Assembly: GCF_002929555.1 (NCBI RefSeq)
Contig: NZ_PJJP01000039.1
Span: 62,001-126,000 of the forward strand
DNA: 64,000 bases
DNA from: Cryobacterium sp. N22
GTDB lineage: Bacteria > Actinomycetota > Actinomycetes > Actinomycetales > Microbacteriaceae
Direction of reading: 5' to 3'
Part shown: one piece after another, positions 6,494-14,818 of the stretch
Position numbering within the stretch: the first letter of the stretch is position 1
How the letters are laid out: every line of letters starts with the position of its first letter
Notes under the pieces: model-generated
The model's input: only the letters and a program-made list of their open reading frames with translations
What the model was told of the DNA's origin: nothing
The model's database searches: none
Made by a program: the position numbers and the translations under genes

Positions 6494-9400
6494 ATGGGAT
6501 TCAATAACCCGCCCATTCCCTGGTCGGAACTGGAGCGCAGGCTCTCCGACCGGCGCCCCGGCGGCCCTCCCCCCGAGGCCGACGGCGGTGACAGCCCTGC
6601 CTGGTCCCGACATCGCCAGCCCTACGCGGCAGAGACCCCGCCGCGCCCACCGGCCGGGACCGTCGTCGGCTATGCGGAGCTGCACGCCCACTCCAACTTC
6701 AGCTTCCTCGATGGCGGAAGCTCCCCGGAACGCCTCCTCGAGGAGGCCGGCGCGCTGGGCCTGCACGGCCTGGCCCTCACCGACCACGACGGGTTGTACG
6801 GGGCGGTCCGCCTGGCCGAGACCGCGGAGAGCTACCCGGGTGTGCGAACTGTCTTCGGGGCAGAGCTGTCCCTCGGGCTGACCCGTCGGCAGAACGGGGT
6901 ACCGAACCCCGAGGGCAGTCACCTCGTGGTTCTGGCCAGGGGTCAGGAGGGCTATCACCGACTGGCCGCCGCGCTCACCCACGGTCAGCTCGCCGGGGGC
7001 GAGAAGGGCCGGCCCGTCTACGACGTCGAGGAGCTCGCCGAGTCGTCCGGCGGGACCTGGAGCATCCTGACCGGATCTCGGTCCGGCGCGGTACGCCAGG
7101 CCCTGCAGCAGGACGGCGACCAGGCGGCGGCCCGGGAACTGGACCGCCTGATCGCCCTGTTCGGACGCGACAGCGTGAACGTCGAACTGGTCGACCACGG
7201 CCGGCCGCAGGACTCCGTGACCAACGACAGGCTGGCCGCTCTGGCGGACCGGGCGGGTCTGCCGGTTCTCGCAACCAACAACGTTCACTATGCCCAACCG
7301 GCCGATTTCAGGCTGTTCTCCGCCCTGGCCGCCGTGCGCGCCCAGCGCAGCCTGGACGATATGGACGGCTGGCTTCCCGCAGCGCCCACCCAGCACCTGC
7401 GGAGCGGAGCCGAGATGGCCGCGCGCTTCGGCCGGTATCCGGGGGCTGTCGCCCGTACGGTGCCACTCGCCGACGAGCTGGCCTTTTCGCTGCGCCGGGC
7501 CAGGCCCCGACTGCCCCGTCAGCACGTTCCGGACGGGCACACGCCGATGAGCTGGTTGCGTCAGCTGGTCTGGGATGGCGCGGAACGCGCGTACCCCGGG
7601 TACAACGCCAATGTGCGCGAGCGCCTGGAGAAGGAGCTCGCGGTGATCGAGGCGAAGGATTTCCCGGGCTACTTCCTGATCGTGCACGACATCGTGCAGT
7701 TCGCCCGGCGCAACGGGATCCTATGCCAGGGCCGCGGGTCCGCGGCCAACTCGGCCGTGTGCTTCGTGATCGGGATCACCGCGGTGGACTCGATCTTCTA
7801 TCGCCTGCCCTTCGAGAGATTCCTCTCCAGCCTGCGGGAGGAAGAACCCGACATCGACGTGGACTTCGACTCCGACCGGCGGGAGGAGGTGATCCAGTAC
7901 GTCTACGAACGCTACGGCCGGCTCAACGCCGCCCAGGTGGCCAACGTGATCACCTACCGGCCGAAGTTCGCGGTACGCGACATGGCCAAGGCCCTCGGCT
8001 ACAGCACCGGACAGCAGGATGCCTGGTCAAAACAGGTGGAGCAGTGGGGTTCGGCGGTGTCCAGCCCCGACCACGACATCCCCGACCAGGTCGCCGACCT
8101 CGCCGGCCAGGTGCTCGGATTTCCCCGCCATCTCGGCATCCACTCCGGTGGGATGGTGCTCACCGACCGGCCCGTCGGCGAGGTCTGCCCCATCGAACAC
8201 GCCCGCAAGGAGAACCGCACGGTTCTGCAGTGGGACAAGGACGACTGCGCCTGGATGGGCCTGGTCAAGTTCGACCTGCTCGGGCTCGGCATGCTCGCCG
8301 CCCTGCAGTACACCTTCGACCTGGTTCGGGACTCCCTCGGCGAGGACTGGAGCCTGGGCGGCATTCCCCGGGAGGAGGCCGGGGTGTACGACATGCTCTG
8401 CCGCGCCGACTCCATCGGGGTGTTCCAGGTGGAGAGCCGCGCCCAGATGGGCACCCTGCCGCGCCTGCAACCGCGCCGCTTCTATGACCTCGTGGTCGAG
8501 ATCGCACTCATCCGCCCCGGCCCCATCCAGGGTGGCGCCGTGCACCCGTACATCCGGCGCAAGCTCGGCCAGGAACCGGTGACCTACCTGCACCCCAAAC
8601 TCGAGCCGGTCCTCGAACGCACCCTCGGCATCCCGCTCTTCCAGGAGCAACTCATGCAGATGGCCATGGCGGTGGGCGGCTGCAGCGGCGAGGACGCCGA
8701 CCTGCTCCGCCGGGCAATGGGCTCCAAGCGCGGCATCGAGAAGATCTCCTCCCTGCGCGCCACCCTGTACGAAGGCATGGCCGGCAACGGCATCACCGGG
8801 GACCTGGCCGACGAGATCTACGAGAAGATCGAGGCCTTCGCCAACTTCGGCTTCGCCGAGAGCCACTCGATCAGCTTCGCCCTGCTCGTCTATGCCAGCG
8901 CCTGGCTGAAGCTGCACTACCCGGGCGCCTTCCTCGCCGCACTGCTGCGCGCCCAGCCGATGGGCTTCTACTCGCCGCAATCCCTGGTCGCGGACGCCCG
9001 TCGGCACGGTGTGCAGGTATTGAGACCCGATGTGCAGCTCTCCGGCGCGGATGCGGTGCTCGAGTCGCTGCCCGACGCGTCGGGCGAGCCGGTGGGACGG
9101 CCGGGCTGCCTAGAGCACGACCAACCCGCCGTGCCGGTCTACGACCGCACCCTGCCCGTGGACGACCGGGGCCACCGCAGGGACACCGCCCTGGCCGTGC
9201 GGCTCGGGCTCGCCGACGTGCGATCCATCGGCACGGCGGTGGCCGAACGGATCGTCACCGACAGGACCAGGTTCGGTCCGTTCCGGTCGATGAACGACCT
9301 GGCCCGCCGCGCCCGGCTCAACACCGAACAGCTCGAATCCCTGGCCACGGCCGGAGCCTTCGACGGGCTGGGCCTCGAACGCCGGCAAGCACTCTGGTCG

Positions 9401-9895
9401 GCCGGGGAAGCGGCCCAGGAGACCGACGCGCACCTGCGCGGCTCCTTCGAGACCGTGCAACCACCCCTGCTGGCCCTGATGACGCCGGTGGAGCAGGTGG
9501 CCTACGACCTCTGGGCAACCGGGGTCTCCACCGACGACCATCCGATCCGGCACGCCAGGTCGGTCCTGGCCGCTCGGGGCGCCCTGGCCGCGAATCAGCT
9601 GGCCGCCACCGAGAACGGCCGCCGCATCGAGGTGGGTGGTGTGGTCACCCACCGCCAGCGACCGGCTACCGCGAACGGTGTCACCTTTATCAACCTCGAG
9701 GACGAGACCGGAAACGTCAACGTCGTGGTGAGCGTCGGGGTCTGGACCCACTTCCGCCGGATCGCCCGGGAGTCGCCCGCACTGATGATCCGCGGCATCC
9801 TCGAACGCTCCCCGGAGGGCGTTGTCAACCTCATCGCCGACAGATTCGAACCCCTCACCGTGGCGGCCCACACGTCGTCGAGGGACTTCCGCTAG
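6494..9895 (+). CDS. dnaE2: Error-prone DNA polymerase III alpha subunit DnaE2
   Basis: 1133 residues, in the usual DnaE2 range. Starting around residue 58 it has a PHP domain (AELHAHSNFSFLDG, then LALTDHDGLYG). The polymerase core follows, with the catalytic aspartates in EPDIDVDFDSDRREE (D455 and D457) and the typical CQGRGSAANSAVCF. A helix-hairpin-helix region lies near 900-950, and an OB fold near the C-terminus (VEVGGVVTHRQRPAT-like segment through about 1125). It is the catalytic polymerase of the SOS mutasome with ImuA and ImuB, bypassing lesions and causing induced mutation. It follows imuB by 47 bases and belongs to the LexA-controlled operon. Confidence 0.97.
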   Translation: MGFNNPPIPWSELERRLSDRRPGGPPPEADGGDSPAWSRHRQPYAAETPPRPPAGTVVGYAELHAHSNFSFLDGGSSPERLLEEAGALGLHGLALTDHDGLYGAVRLAETAESYPGVRTVFGAELSLGLTRRQNGVPNPEGSHLVVLARGQEGYHRLAAALTHGQLAGGEKGRPVYDVEELAESSGGTWSILTGSRSGAVRQALQQDGDQAAARELDRLIALFGRDSVNVELVDHGRPQDSVTNDRLAALADRAGLPVLATNNVHYAQPADFRLFSALAAVRAQRSLDDMDGWLPAAPTQHLRSGAEMAARFGRYPGAVARTVPLADELAFSLRRARPRLPRQHVPDGHTPMSWLRQLVWDGAERAYPGYNANVRERLEKELAVIEAKDFPGYFLIVHDIVQFARRNGILCQGRGSAANSAVCFVIGITAVDSIFYRLPFERFLSSLREEEPDIDVDFDSDRREEVIQYVYERYGRLNAAQVANVITYRPKFAVRDMAKALGYSTGQQDAWSKQVEQWGSAVSSPDHDIPDQVADLAGQVLGFPRHLGIHSGGMVLTDRPVGEVCPIEHARKENRTVLQWDKDDCAWMGLVKFDLLGLGMLAALQYTFDLVRDSLGEDWSLGGIPREEAGVYDMLCRADSIGVFQVESRAQMGTLPRLQPRRFYDLVVEIALIRPGPIQGGAVHPYIRRKLGQEPVTYLHPKLEPVLERTLGIPLFQEQLMQMAMAVGGCSGEDADLLRRAMGSKRGIEKISSLRATLYEGMAGNGITGDLADEIYEKIEAFANFGFAESHSISFALLVYASAWLKLHYPGAFLAALLRAQPMGFYSPQSLVADARRHGVQVLRPDVQLSGADAVLESLPDASGEPVGRPGCLEHDQPAVPVYDRTLPVDDRGHRRDTALAVRLGLADVRSIGTAVAERIVTDRTRFGPFRSMNDLARRARLNTEQLESLATAGAFDGLGLERRQALWSAGEAAQETDAHLRGSFETVQPPLLALMTPVEQVAYDLWATGVSTDDHPIRHARSVLAARGALAANQLAATENGRRIEVGGVVTHRQRPATANGVTFINLEDETGNVNVVVSVGVWTHFRRIARESPALMIRGILERSPEGVVNLIADRFEPLTVAAHTSSRDFR

Positions 9896-9898
9896 CGT
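9893..9898 (+). promoter_or_regulatory. Candidate -10 of the DUF3097 gene
   Basis: TAGCGT lies 7 bases before the GTG at 9906 and includes the TAG stop of dnaE2. The spacing fits a leaderless start, so DUF3097 may be expressed apart from the SOS operon. The -35 is not obvious. Confidence 0.35.
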
Positions 9899-9905
9899 CG
9901 ATTGC

Positions 9906-10745
9906 GTGAATGAAGACCGTTACTCCAATGATGTGCTCGCCGCCGGATGGCGGGAGGCCGGCCGCCGTGTGGTCCCCCAGCAGGAGGCCGTACGCGACCT
10001 GGTCGTCGAGGAGGTCGCCACCGGGTTCTGCGGTGCGGTGATCAGGGTCGAGAAGAAGGTCGTCACCCTGGAGGACCGGCACGGGAAGCTCCGGCTGTTC
10101 CCCCTCGGCGGCGGCTTCCTGCTCGACGGCGAGCCTGTCGTCCTCGTGCCGCCTCGGGCTGCCGCCCCGGCGACCCGGGGACGCACGGCGTCCGGTTCGC
10201 TGGCGGTGGCGGATGCGCCGGCGCGGGTGGCCAGGGCCAGCCGCATCTTCGTCGAGGGCCGCCACGATGCCGAGCTCGTCGAGAAGGTCTGGGGCGCCGA
10301 CCTCCGCATCGAGGGCGTCGTGGTGGAGTACATCGAGGGCGTGGACAACCTCGCCGAACTGCTGGCGGACTTCAAGCCGGGACCGACACGCCGCGTCGGC
10401 GTTCTCGTTGACCACCTGGTGCCCGGATCCAAGGAGAGCCGCATAGCCGAGGCCGTCGCCCGCGGCCCACACGGCCGGCACGTCCTCGTGGTCGGACATC
10501 CCTATGTGGATGTCTGGCAGTCGGTGAAGCCGGCCCGACTGAATCTGCCGGTCTGGCCGCAGATTCCGCGCAACATCGAGTGGAAGCACGGCATCTGCGC
10601 GGCGCTCGGCTGGCCGCACGACGACCAGGCCGACATCGCCAGGGCCTGGCAGCGAATCCTGGGACAGGTGCGCAGCTACGCCGATCTCGAACCGTCATTG
10701 CTTGGCCGGGTCGAGCAGCTGATCGATTTCGTCACCGTCGAATAG
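9906..10745 (+). CDS. DUF3097 family protein, Toprim-like
   Basis: 279 residues from a GTG start; an upstream in-frame start inside dnaE2 is unlikely. The N-terminus (NEDRYSNDVLAAGWR) is typical of actinobacterial DUF3097. Residues about 110-200 carry what looks like a Toprim signature: strand plus RIFVEGRHDAELVEKVWG (E117), then VGVLVDHLVPGSKESRI (D169, G174), the spacing seen in RNase M5 (VVEGKxD ... TDPDxPGxRIR). The second Asp of the usual DxD is replaced by Leu. This would make it a nuclease or a primase-like enzyme acting on structured nucleic acid; the function is my inference. Residues 1-85 form a beta-rich N-terminal domain. Confidence 0.8.
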   Translation: MNEDRYSNDVLAAGWREAGRRVVPQQEAVRDLVVEEVATGFCGAVIRVEKKVVTLEDRHGKLRLFPLGGGFLLDGEPVVLVPPRAAAPATRGRTASGSLAVADAPARVARASRIFVEGRHDAELVEKVWGADLRIEGVVVEYIEGVDNLAELLADFKPGPTRRVGVLVDHLVPGSKESRIAEAVARGPHGRHVLVVGHPYVDVWQSVKPARLNLPVWPQIPRNIEWKHGICAALGWPHDDQADIARAWQRILGQVRSYADLEPSLLGRVEQLIDFVTVE

Positions 10746-10841
10746 CGCCGTCACCGGCACACTTTGAGCATTTCTGTCAGAATTCGTAACACTTTGATCG
10801 CTTTTTCGCACAGAACTTCACGCAGACCGAGCGATGTGGGC

Positions 10842-10847
10842 TAGTGT
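10842..10847 (+). promoter_or_regulatory. Candidate -10 of the cold-shock gene
   Basis: TAGTGT, with a loose TTCACG -35 at a long 19-base spacing. It would give a 5' untranslated region of about 140 bases, the usual arrangement for cspA-type genes. The rest of the 250-base gap holds no gene that I can see. Confidence 0.3.
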
Positions 10848-10975
10848 TGTCGAAGTAGTTGTAGTGCTTGCACGTCTAAAAAACGTATCGACTTCGGTCG
10901 GTGCGGGCTTATTCCTTTCGGAAGCGGACGACGAATACCGCGACGAACGGCCTCGAAAGTCGGGGCCTTTCTAAC

Positions 10976-10989
10976 ACTCCTGGAGGAGT
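10976..10989 (+). promoter_or_regulatory. Hairpin enclosing the ribosome binding site of the cold-shock gene
   Basis: ACTCCT-GG-AGGAGT is a perfect palindrome whose right arm is the Shine-Dalgarno sequence itself, ending 6 bases before the ATG at 10996. In RNA the arms could pair and hide the ribosome binding site, although a 2-base loop must open slightly to form. Confidence 0.45.
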
Positions 10990-10995
10990 TTCATA

Positions 10996-11199
10996 ATGGC
11001 AACAGGTACCGTGAAATGGTTCAACGCTGAAAAGGGCTTCGGATTCATCGCTCCCGACGACGGAAGCGCCGATGTCTTCGCGCACTACTCCGCGATCGCT
11101 TCGAACGGCTACAAGTCGCTCGATGAGAACCAGAAGGTCGAGTTCGAGGTAACCCAGGGCCCCAAGGGTCCCCAGGCCGAGAACATCCGCGCCCTCTAA
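10996..11199 (+). CDS. cspA: Cold-shock protein (CspA family)
   Basis: 67 residues, a single cold-shock domain. It contains both RNA-binding motifs, KGFGFI (RNP1) and VFAHYSAI (RNP2-like), and begins [17 protein letters not shown], the standard actinobacterial start. It is an RNA chaperone that binds single-stranded nucleic acid and melts mRNA structure. It is monocistronic, with a long leader, a strong GGAGGAG ribosome binding site buried in a small hairpin, and a strong terminator 30 bases downstream. Confidence 0.97.
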   Translation: MATGTVKWFNAEKGFGFIAPDDGSADVFAHYSAIASNGYKSLDENQKVEFEVTQGPKGPQAENIRAL

Positions 11200-11227
11200 A
11201 TAGAGCTGCGGCAGCTCAAAGCTGCTT

Positions 11228-11263
11228 GCAACGCCCCCGCTTCGGCGGGGGCGTTGCTTTTTT
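11228..11263 (+). terminator. Rho-independent terminator of the cold-shock gene
   Basis: A perfect 13-bp stem (GCAACGCCCCCGC paired with GCGGGGGCGTTGC) closes a TTCG tetraloop and is followed by six T. Confidence 0.95.
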
Positions 11264-11280
11264 AACCCGCGTAGGCAAAA

Positions 11281-11348
11281 CAACTGTTCCCCAGGCGGAC
11301 AAGTGCGTCCGGCGTACCGGGTGCATTTGTCCGCACGGGGAACAGTTG
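11281..11348. repeat. 68-base near-perfect inverted repeat (long hairpin)
   Basis: The outer arms CAACTGTTCCCC (11281) and GGGGAACAGTTG (11337) are 12-bp perfect complements. After a 2-base internal mismatch, GCGGACAA pairs with TTGTCCGC, then TGC with GCA and CCGG with CCGG around a CGTA loop. On the minus strand it is followed by TTTTG and lies 38 bases past the lrp stop, so it may end lrp transcription. It is far longer than a usual terminator, which suggests a REP-like or MITE-derived element, or a small structured RNA. Confidence 0.8.
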
Positions 11349-11385
11349 GCGTGCGGGAACGGGCTGGCGGGAACGAGCAGGCGCG

Positions 11386-11865
11386 CTACTTGACCAGGTC
11401 CTGCCAGCCGTCGCCGTCGACGTACTCGAAGATCAGGTTGGTCTCGGTGTGCGCCACCGCCGGATGCTCTGCCAGGTGCTCGAGGACGAAGTCGCGCAGG
11501 TCGGAGGCATCCGCCGCGGCCACGTGCAACAGGTAGTCGTCGGCGCCGGCGGTGTGGAACAACCCGATCACGCCGGGCCAGTGCGGAGCGGCACTGCGGA
11601 AGTCATCGATCTGCTCCCTCGCGTGCTTGGCCAGTCGCACCGAGATCAGGGCCTGCAGTGAGGCCCCGAGGGCGGCCAGGTCGATGTTGGCCCGGTAGCC
11701 GCGGATGTGGCCCAGCTGCTGCAGCCGGCGCAGCCGGAGGGACACCGTGGACTCCGCCACGCCGATTTCGGCGGCCAACGCGGCTCCGGAGGCGCGAGCG
11801 TTGACCGAGAGCGCGCGGAGCAGCGCCCGGTCGACGCGGTCCAGGTCGGCTTTCTTGGAATCCAT
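11386..11865 (-). CDS. Lrp/AsnC family transcriptional regulator
   Basis: 159 residues. The N-terminal 60 residues form the AsnC-type helix-turn-helix (VDRALLRALSVNARASGAALA, then GVAESTVSLRLRRLQQLG). The C-terminal RAM domain (about 70-145) would bind an amino acid ligand and mediate oligomer formation. Lrp-type proteins often control amino acid metabolism or transport, usually of a neighbouring gene. Here no transporter or amino acid enzyme adjoins, so the target is unknown. GAAAGAGAG before the ATG may serve as ribosome binding site. Confidence 0.92.
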   Translation of the reverse strand: MDSKKADLDRVDRALLRALSVNARASGAALAAEIGVAESTVSLRLRRLQQLGHIRGYRANIDLAALGASLQALISVRLAKHAREQIDDFRSAAPHWPGVIGLFHTAGADDYLLHVAAADASDLRDFVLEHLAEHPAVAHTETNLIFEYVDGDGWQDLVK

Positions 11866-11990
11866 ACACGCTCTCTTTCGTTTGAGCGTCAGTTTATCGA
11901 CCGTTCTTCGACAGCGACAGCCGCTCCTGCACCAACTGCGTCACAGATGGGTTTCCGGCGGATGTCGACGGTGAATCTGCGAGCGTCGGG

Positions 11991-13928
11991 TCAGCTGCGG
12001 CCGAGGCGGCGGCGGAGCAGGTCGATGCGCTTCTGGATCTGGGTGACGCTGGCCTGGGCGACCGCGGGTCCCCCGCAGAGCCGGCGCAGCTCGGCGTGCA
12101 CCATGGCGTGCGGCTCCCCCGCCAGCTTGGACCACATACCCACGAGGCTGCCCAGCAGCGCCCGCTGCTCCTTGAGCGTGCGATACAGGGGTATCGGCTC
12201 CTCCGGTGCTCCCTCGACCGCCGCGGCCGCTGTGCGCCGCTCAGAGCCGCGCTTGGCCTGCCGGTGCTGTCGTTGGCGCAGCAGCTCGGAGACCTGCTCG
12301 GGTTCGAGCAGCCCGGGGATGCCGATGAAGTCGAACTCCTCGTCGGTGCCGGGTTCGGCGAGCTCCCCGAACTCGTCGCCGTTGAACATCACCATGTCGA
12401 AGGTGGCCTGGGAATCCAGCGCCTGCCAGGTGAATTCCTCCTGGCCGAGGTCGTCTGAGGCCTTCTCGGACTTGTTGGCGGCCGCCACCATGGCGTCCTC
12501 GGGGTTGTACATGCCGTCGTCGCCGTCGTCACGGTTGCTGCGGTCCAGCGCGTGGTCGCGTTCGAGTTCCATCGCGTTGGCGAGGCTCAGCAGGCCGGGC
12601 ACGTTGGGCAGGAAGATCGAGGCGGTCTCACCGCGACGGCGGGCGCGCACGAACCGGCCGATGGCCTGCGCGAAGAACAGCGGCGTGGAGGCGCTCGTCG
12701 CGTAGACGCCCACGGCCAGGCGCGGAACGTCCACACCCTCAGACACCATCCGCACCGCGACCATCCAGCGCCGGGTGTTGTGCGAGAACTCGTCGATCCG
12801 GTCGCTGGATTCCTTTTCGTCGGAAAGCACCACGGTGGCGGCCTCGCCGGAGATCTCCTCGAGGATGGCCGCGTACGCGCGCGCCGTGGTCTGGTCCGTC
12901 GCGATCACCAGGCCGCCGGCATCCGGGATACCGTGCCGCACCTCGGTGAGGCGAGCGTCCGCGGCCCGCAGGACCGCGGGAATCCACTGGCCGGTGGGTT
13001 CCAGTGCCGTCCGCCAGGCCTGCGAGGTGATGTCCTTGGTATTGCCCTCGCCGAGCTTGGCCTCCATCTCGTCGCCGGTCCGGGTGCGCCACTTCATGTG
13101 CCCGGCGTAGACCATGAACATCACCGGGCGCACGACGCCGTCTTCGAGGGCGCGGCCGTAGCCGTAGTTGTAGTCGCTCTGTGACAGCCGGATGCCGTGC
13201 TTGTCGGGCAGGTAGGTCACGAACGGGATGGGCGACGTGTCCGAGCGGAACGGGGTACCGGTGAGCGAGAGCCGCCGGGTGGCCGGATCGAAGGCCTCGC
13301 GGATGGCGTCGCCCCAGCTGAGGGCGTCGCCGCCGTGGTGCACCTCGTCGAGGATCACCAGGGTGCGGCTGGCCTGGGTGAGTTCGCGGTGCAGCGCCGC
13401 GCGGGTGGCCACCTGAGCGTAGGTGACGGCGATGCCGTGGAAATGGCTACCGTAGCGGCCGTGCGCGTTCTTGAAGCCGGGATCCAGGCGGATGCCGGCG
13501 CGGGCGGCCGCATCCGCCCACTGGCGTTTGAGGTGCTCGGTCGGGGCGACCACGGTGATGCGGTCGATCACCCGGCGGGCCCGCAGCTCGGCGGCCAGGC
13601 GCAGCGCGAAGGTGGTCTTGCCGGCACCGGGGGTGGCCGCGGCGAGGAAGTCGCGGGGCTGGTGTTGGAAGTAGGCCTCGAGGGCCTCGGCCTGCCAGGC
13701 GCGGAGCTTGCTCGCGGTGCCCCAGGCGGCTCGTTCGGGGAATGACGGGGAGAGGTGCTCCGCGGCGCTGGTGCCGGCCGGTCCGCGGTCCGGCCCGAAG
13801 ACGGGCGGGGTGTCGACGGTGTCGGCGAGATTGCTCTCCCGATCAGGCAGGGCGAACAATCCGGGTTCAGTGGTCTCCCGGTGCGAGGGTTCCCGGAAAG
13901 CGGATCCGAAGTCAGGTGGAGTAGTCAC
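11991..13928 (-). CDS. DEAD/DEAH-box superfamily II helicase
   Basis: 645 residues from GTG at 13928, chosen because TAATCT lies 8 bases upstream; a TTG 18 bases earlier is the alternative. Walker A is PGAGKTT (about 99-106), Walker B is the DEVH box (about 194), motif III is SLTGTPFRSD, and motif VI is QAIGRFVRARR. These make it an ATP-driven nucleic-acid translocase of the ERCC3/type III restriction-subunit class. A 200-residue C-terminal region is charged and unrecognised. No methylase, nuclease or specificity gene adjoins, so this is probably not restriction; it looks like a conserved orphan actinobacterial helicase. Confidence 0.88.
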   Translation of the reverse strand: MTTPPDFGSAFREPSHRETTEPGLFALPDRESNLADTVDTPPVFGPDRGPAGTSAAEHLSPSFPERAAWGTASKLRAWQAEALEAYFQHQPRDFLAAATPGAGKTTFALRLAAELRARRVIDRITVVAPTEHLKRQWADAAARAGIRLDPGFKNAHGRYGSHFHGIAVTYAQVATRAALHRELTQASRTLVILDEVHHGGDALSWGDAIREAFDPATRRLSLTGTPFRSDTSPIPFVTYLPDKHGIRLSQSDYNYGYGRALEDGVVRPVMFMVYAGHMKWRTRTGDEMEAKLGEGNTKDITSQAWRTALEPTGQWIPAVLRAADARLTEVRHGIPDAGGLVIATDQTTARAYAAILEEISGEAATVVLSDEKESSDRIDEFSHNTRRWMVAVRMVSEGVDVPRLAVGVYATSASTPLFFAQAIGRFVRARRRGETASIFLPNVPGLLSLANAMELERDHALDRSNRDDGDDGMYNPEDAMVAAANKSEKASDDLGQEEFTWQALDSQATFDMVMFNGDEFGELAEPGTDEEFDFIGIPGLLEPEQVSELLRQRQHRQAKRGSERRTAAAAVEGAPEEPIPLYRTLKEQRALLGSLVGMWSKLAGEPHAMVHAELRRLCGGPAVAQASVTQIQKRIDLLRRRLGRS

Positions 13929-13984
13929 TTCATAAGAGATTACCAACTCGCGCCGACATCCGCCCGACGGTGCAGACTGACAGC

Positions 13985-14818
13985 ATGTCGAAACAGCAGC
14001 ATCCGTGGTCCCGCTACGTCGCTCTCGGCGACTCGTTCACCGAGGGCATCGGTGACCCGGAAGCGGCCAGCCCCGGCGGGAACCGCGGGTGGGCGGACCG
14101 GGTTGCCGAGATGCTCAGCCTGGGTTCGGACGATTTCGCGTACGGCAATCTGGCGGTCAGGGGCAAGCTGATGAATCAGATCCTGGCCGAACAGGTGGGT
14201 CCAGCGCTGGCCCTGCGGCCCGACCTGGTCACGATCTCCGCCGGCGGCAACGATGTTCTGCGGCCGGGCAGTGACCCGGATGCCATCGCCACGCGGTTTG
14301 ACGACGCGGTCGGACTGCTCGGGTCGGAGGGCGCCACGGTGGTGGTTTTCACCGGCACCGATGTGCGCTTCTCCCCCGTGCTGCGGGGCCTGCGCGGCAA
14401 GGTGGCGATCTACAACGAGAACATCCGCGCCATCGCCGCCGCCCATGGCGCGATCGTGGCCGATATGTGGTCGCTGACCGAGATCCAGGACCCCCGGATG
14501 TGGGCCCCCGACCGGCTGCACCTCAATCCGCTTGGCCACCACACCGTGGCCAGGATGGTGCTGGACGCGCTCAATGTGCTCAATGCGCTCGAGCCGCAGC
14601 TGCCGGAGCCGATGCCCGGCGTCACCTGGCGTCAGGCGCGCACCGAAGACCTCGCCTGGGCGAGGGAGTATCTGGTGCCCTGGGTGCTGCGCCGGGTGCG
14701 TCACCAGTCCTCGGGGGACAACATCCTGCCCAAGCGCCCCGCCGCGGACCCGGTGACCAGGCTCGACCAGCCGGACGACACCGAAACCGAAATCGAGACC
14801 GAACGCGGAATCGGTTAG
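13985..14818 (+). CDS. SGNH/GDSL hydrolase family protein
   Basis: 277 residues. The SGNH blocks are all visible: LGDSFTEGIGDP (block I, nucleophile Ser), GNLAVRGK (block II Gly), SAGGNDVLRPG (block III Asn) and DRLHLNPLGHH (block V, catalytic Asp and His). There is no signal peptide, so it is probably a cytoplasmic esterase/lipase-type hydrolase of unknown substrate. The last 50 residues are an acidic/proline-rich tail. It is divergent from the helicase, with 56 bases between the starts, and its stop overlaps that of the convergent carboxypeptidase gene by 4 bases. Confidence 0.9.
   Translation: MSKQQHPWSRYVALGDSFTEGIGDPEAASPGGNRGWADRVAEMLSLGSDDFAYGNLAVRGKLMNQILAEQVGPALALRPDLVTISAGGNDVLRPGSDPDAIATRFDDAVGLLGSEGATVVVFTGTDVRFSPVLRGLRGKVAIYNENIRAIAAAHGAIVADMWSLTEIQDPRMWAPDRLHLNPLGHHTVARMVLDALNVLNALEPQLPEPMPGVTWRQARTEDLAWAREYLVPWVLRRVRHQSSGDNILPKRPAADPVTRLDQPDDTETEIETERGIG

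Noticed and set aside
11991..13928. Restriction-modification or phage-defence system around the helicase
   Set aside because: No methyltransferase, specificity subunit or nuclease gene adjoins; both neighbours are ordinary core genes.
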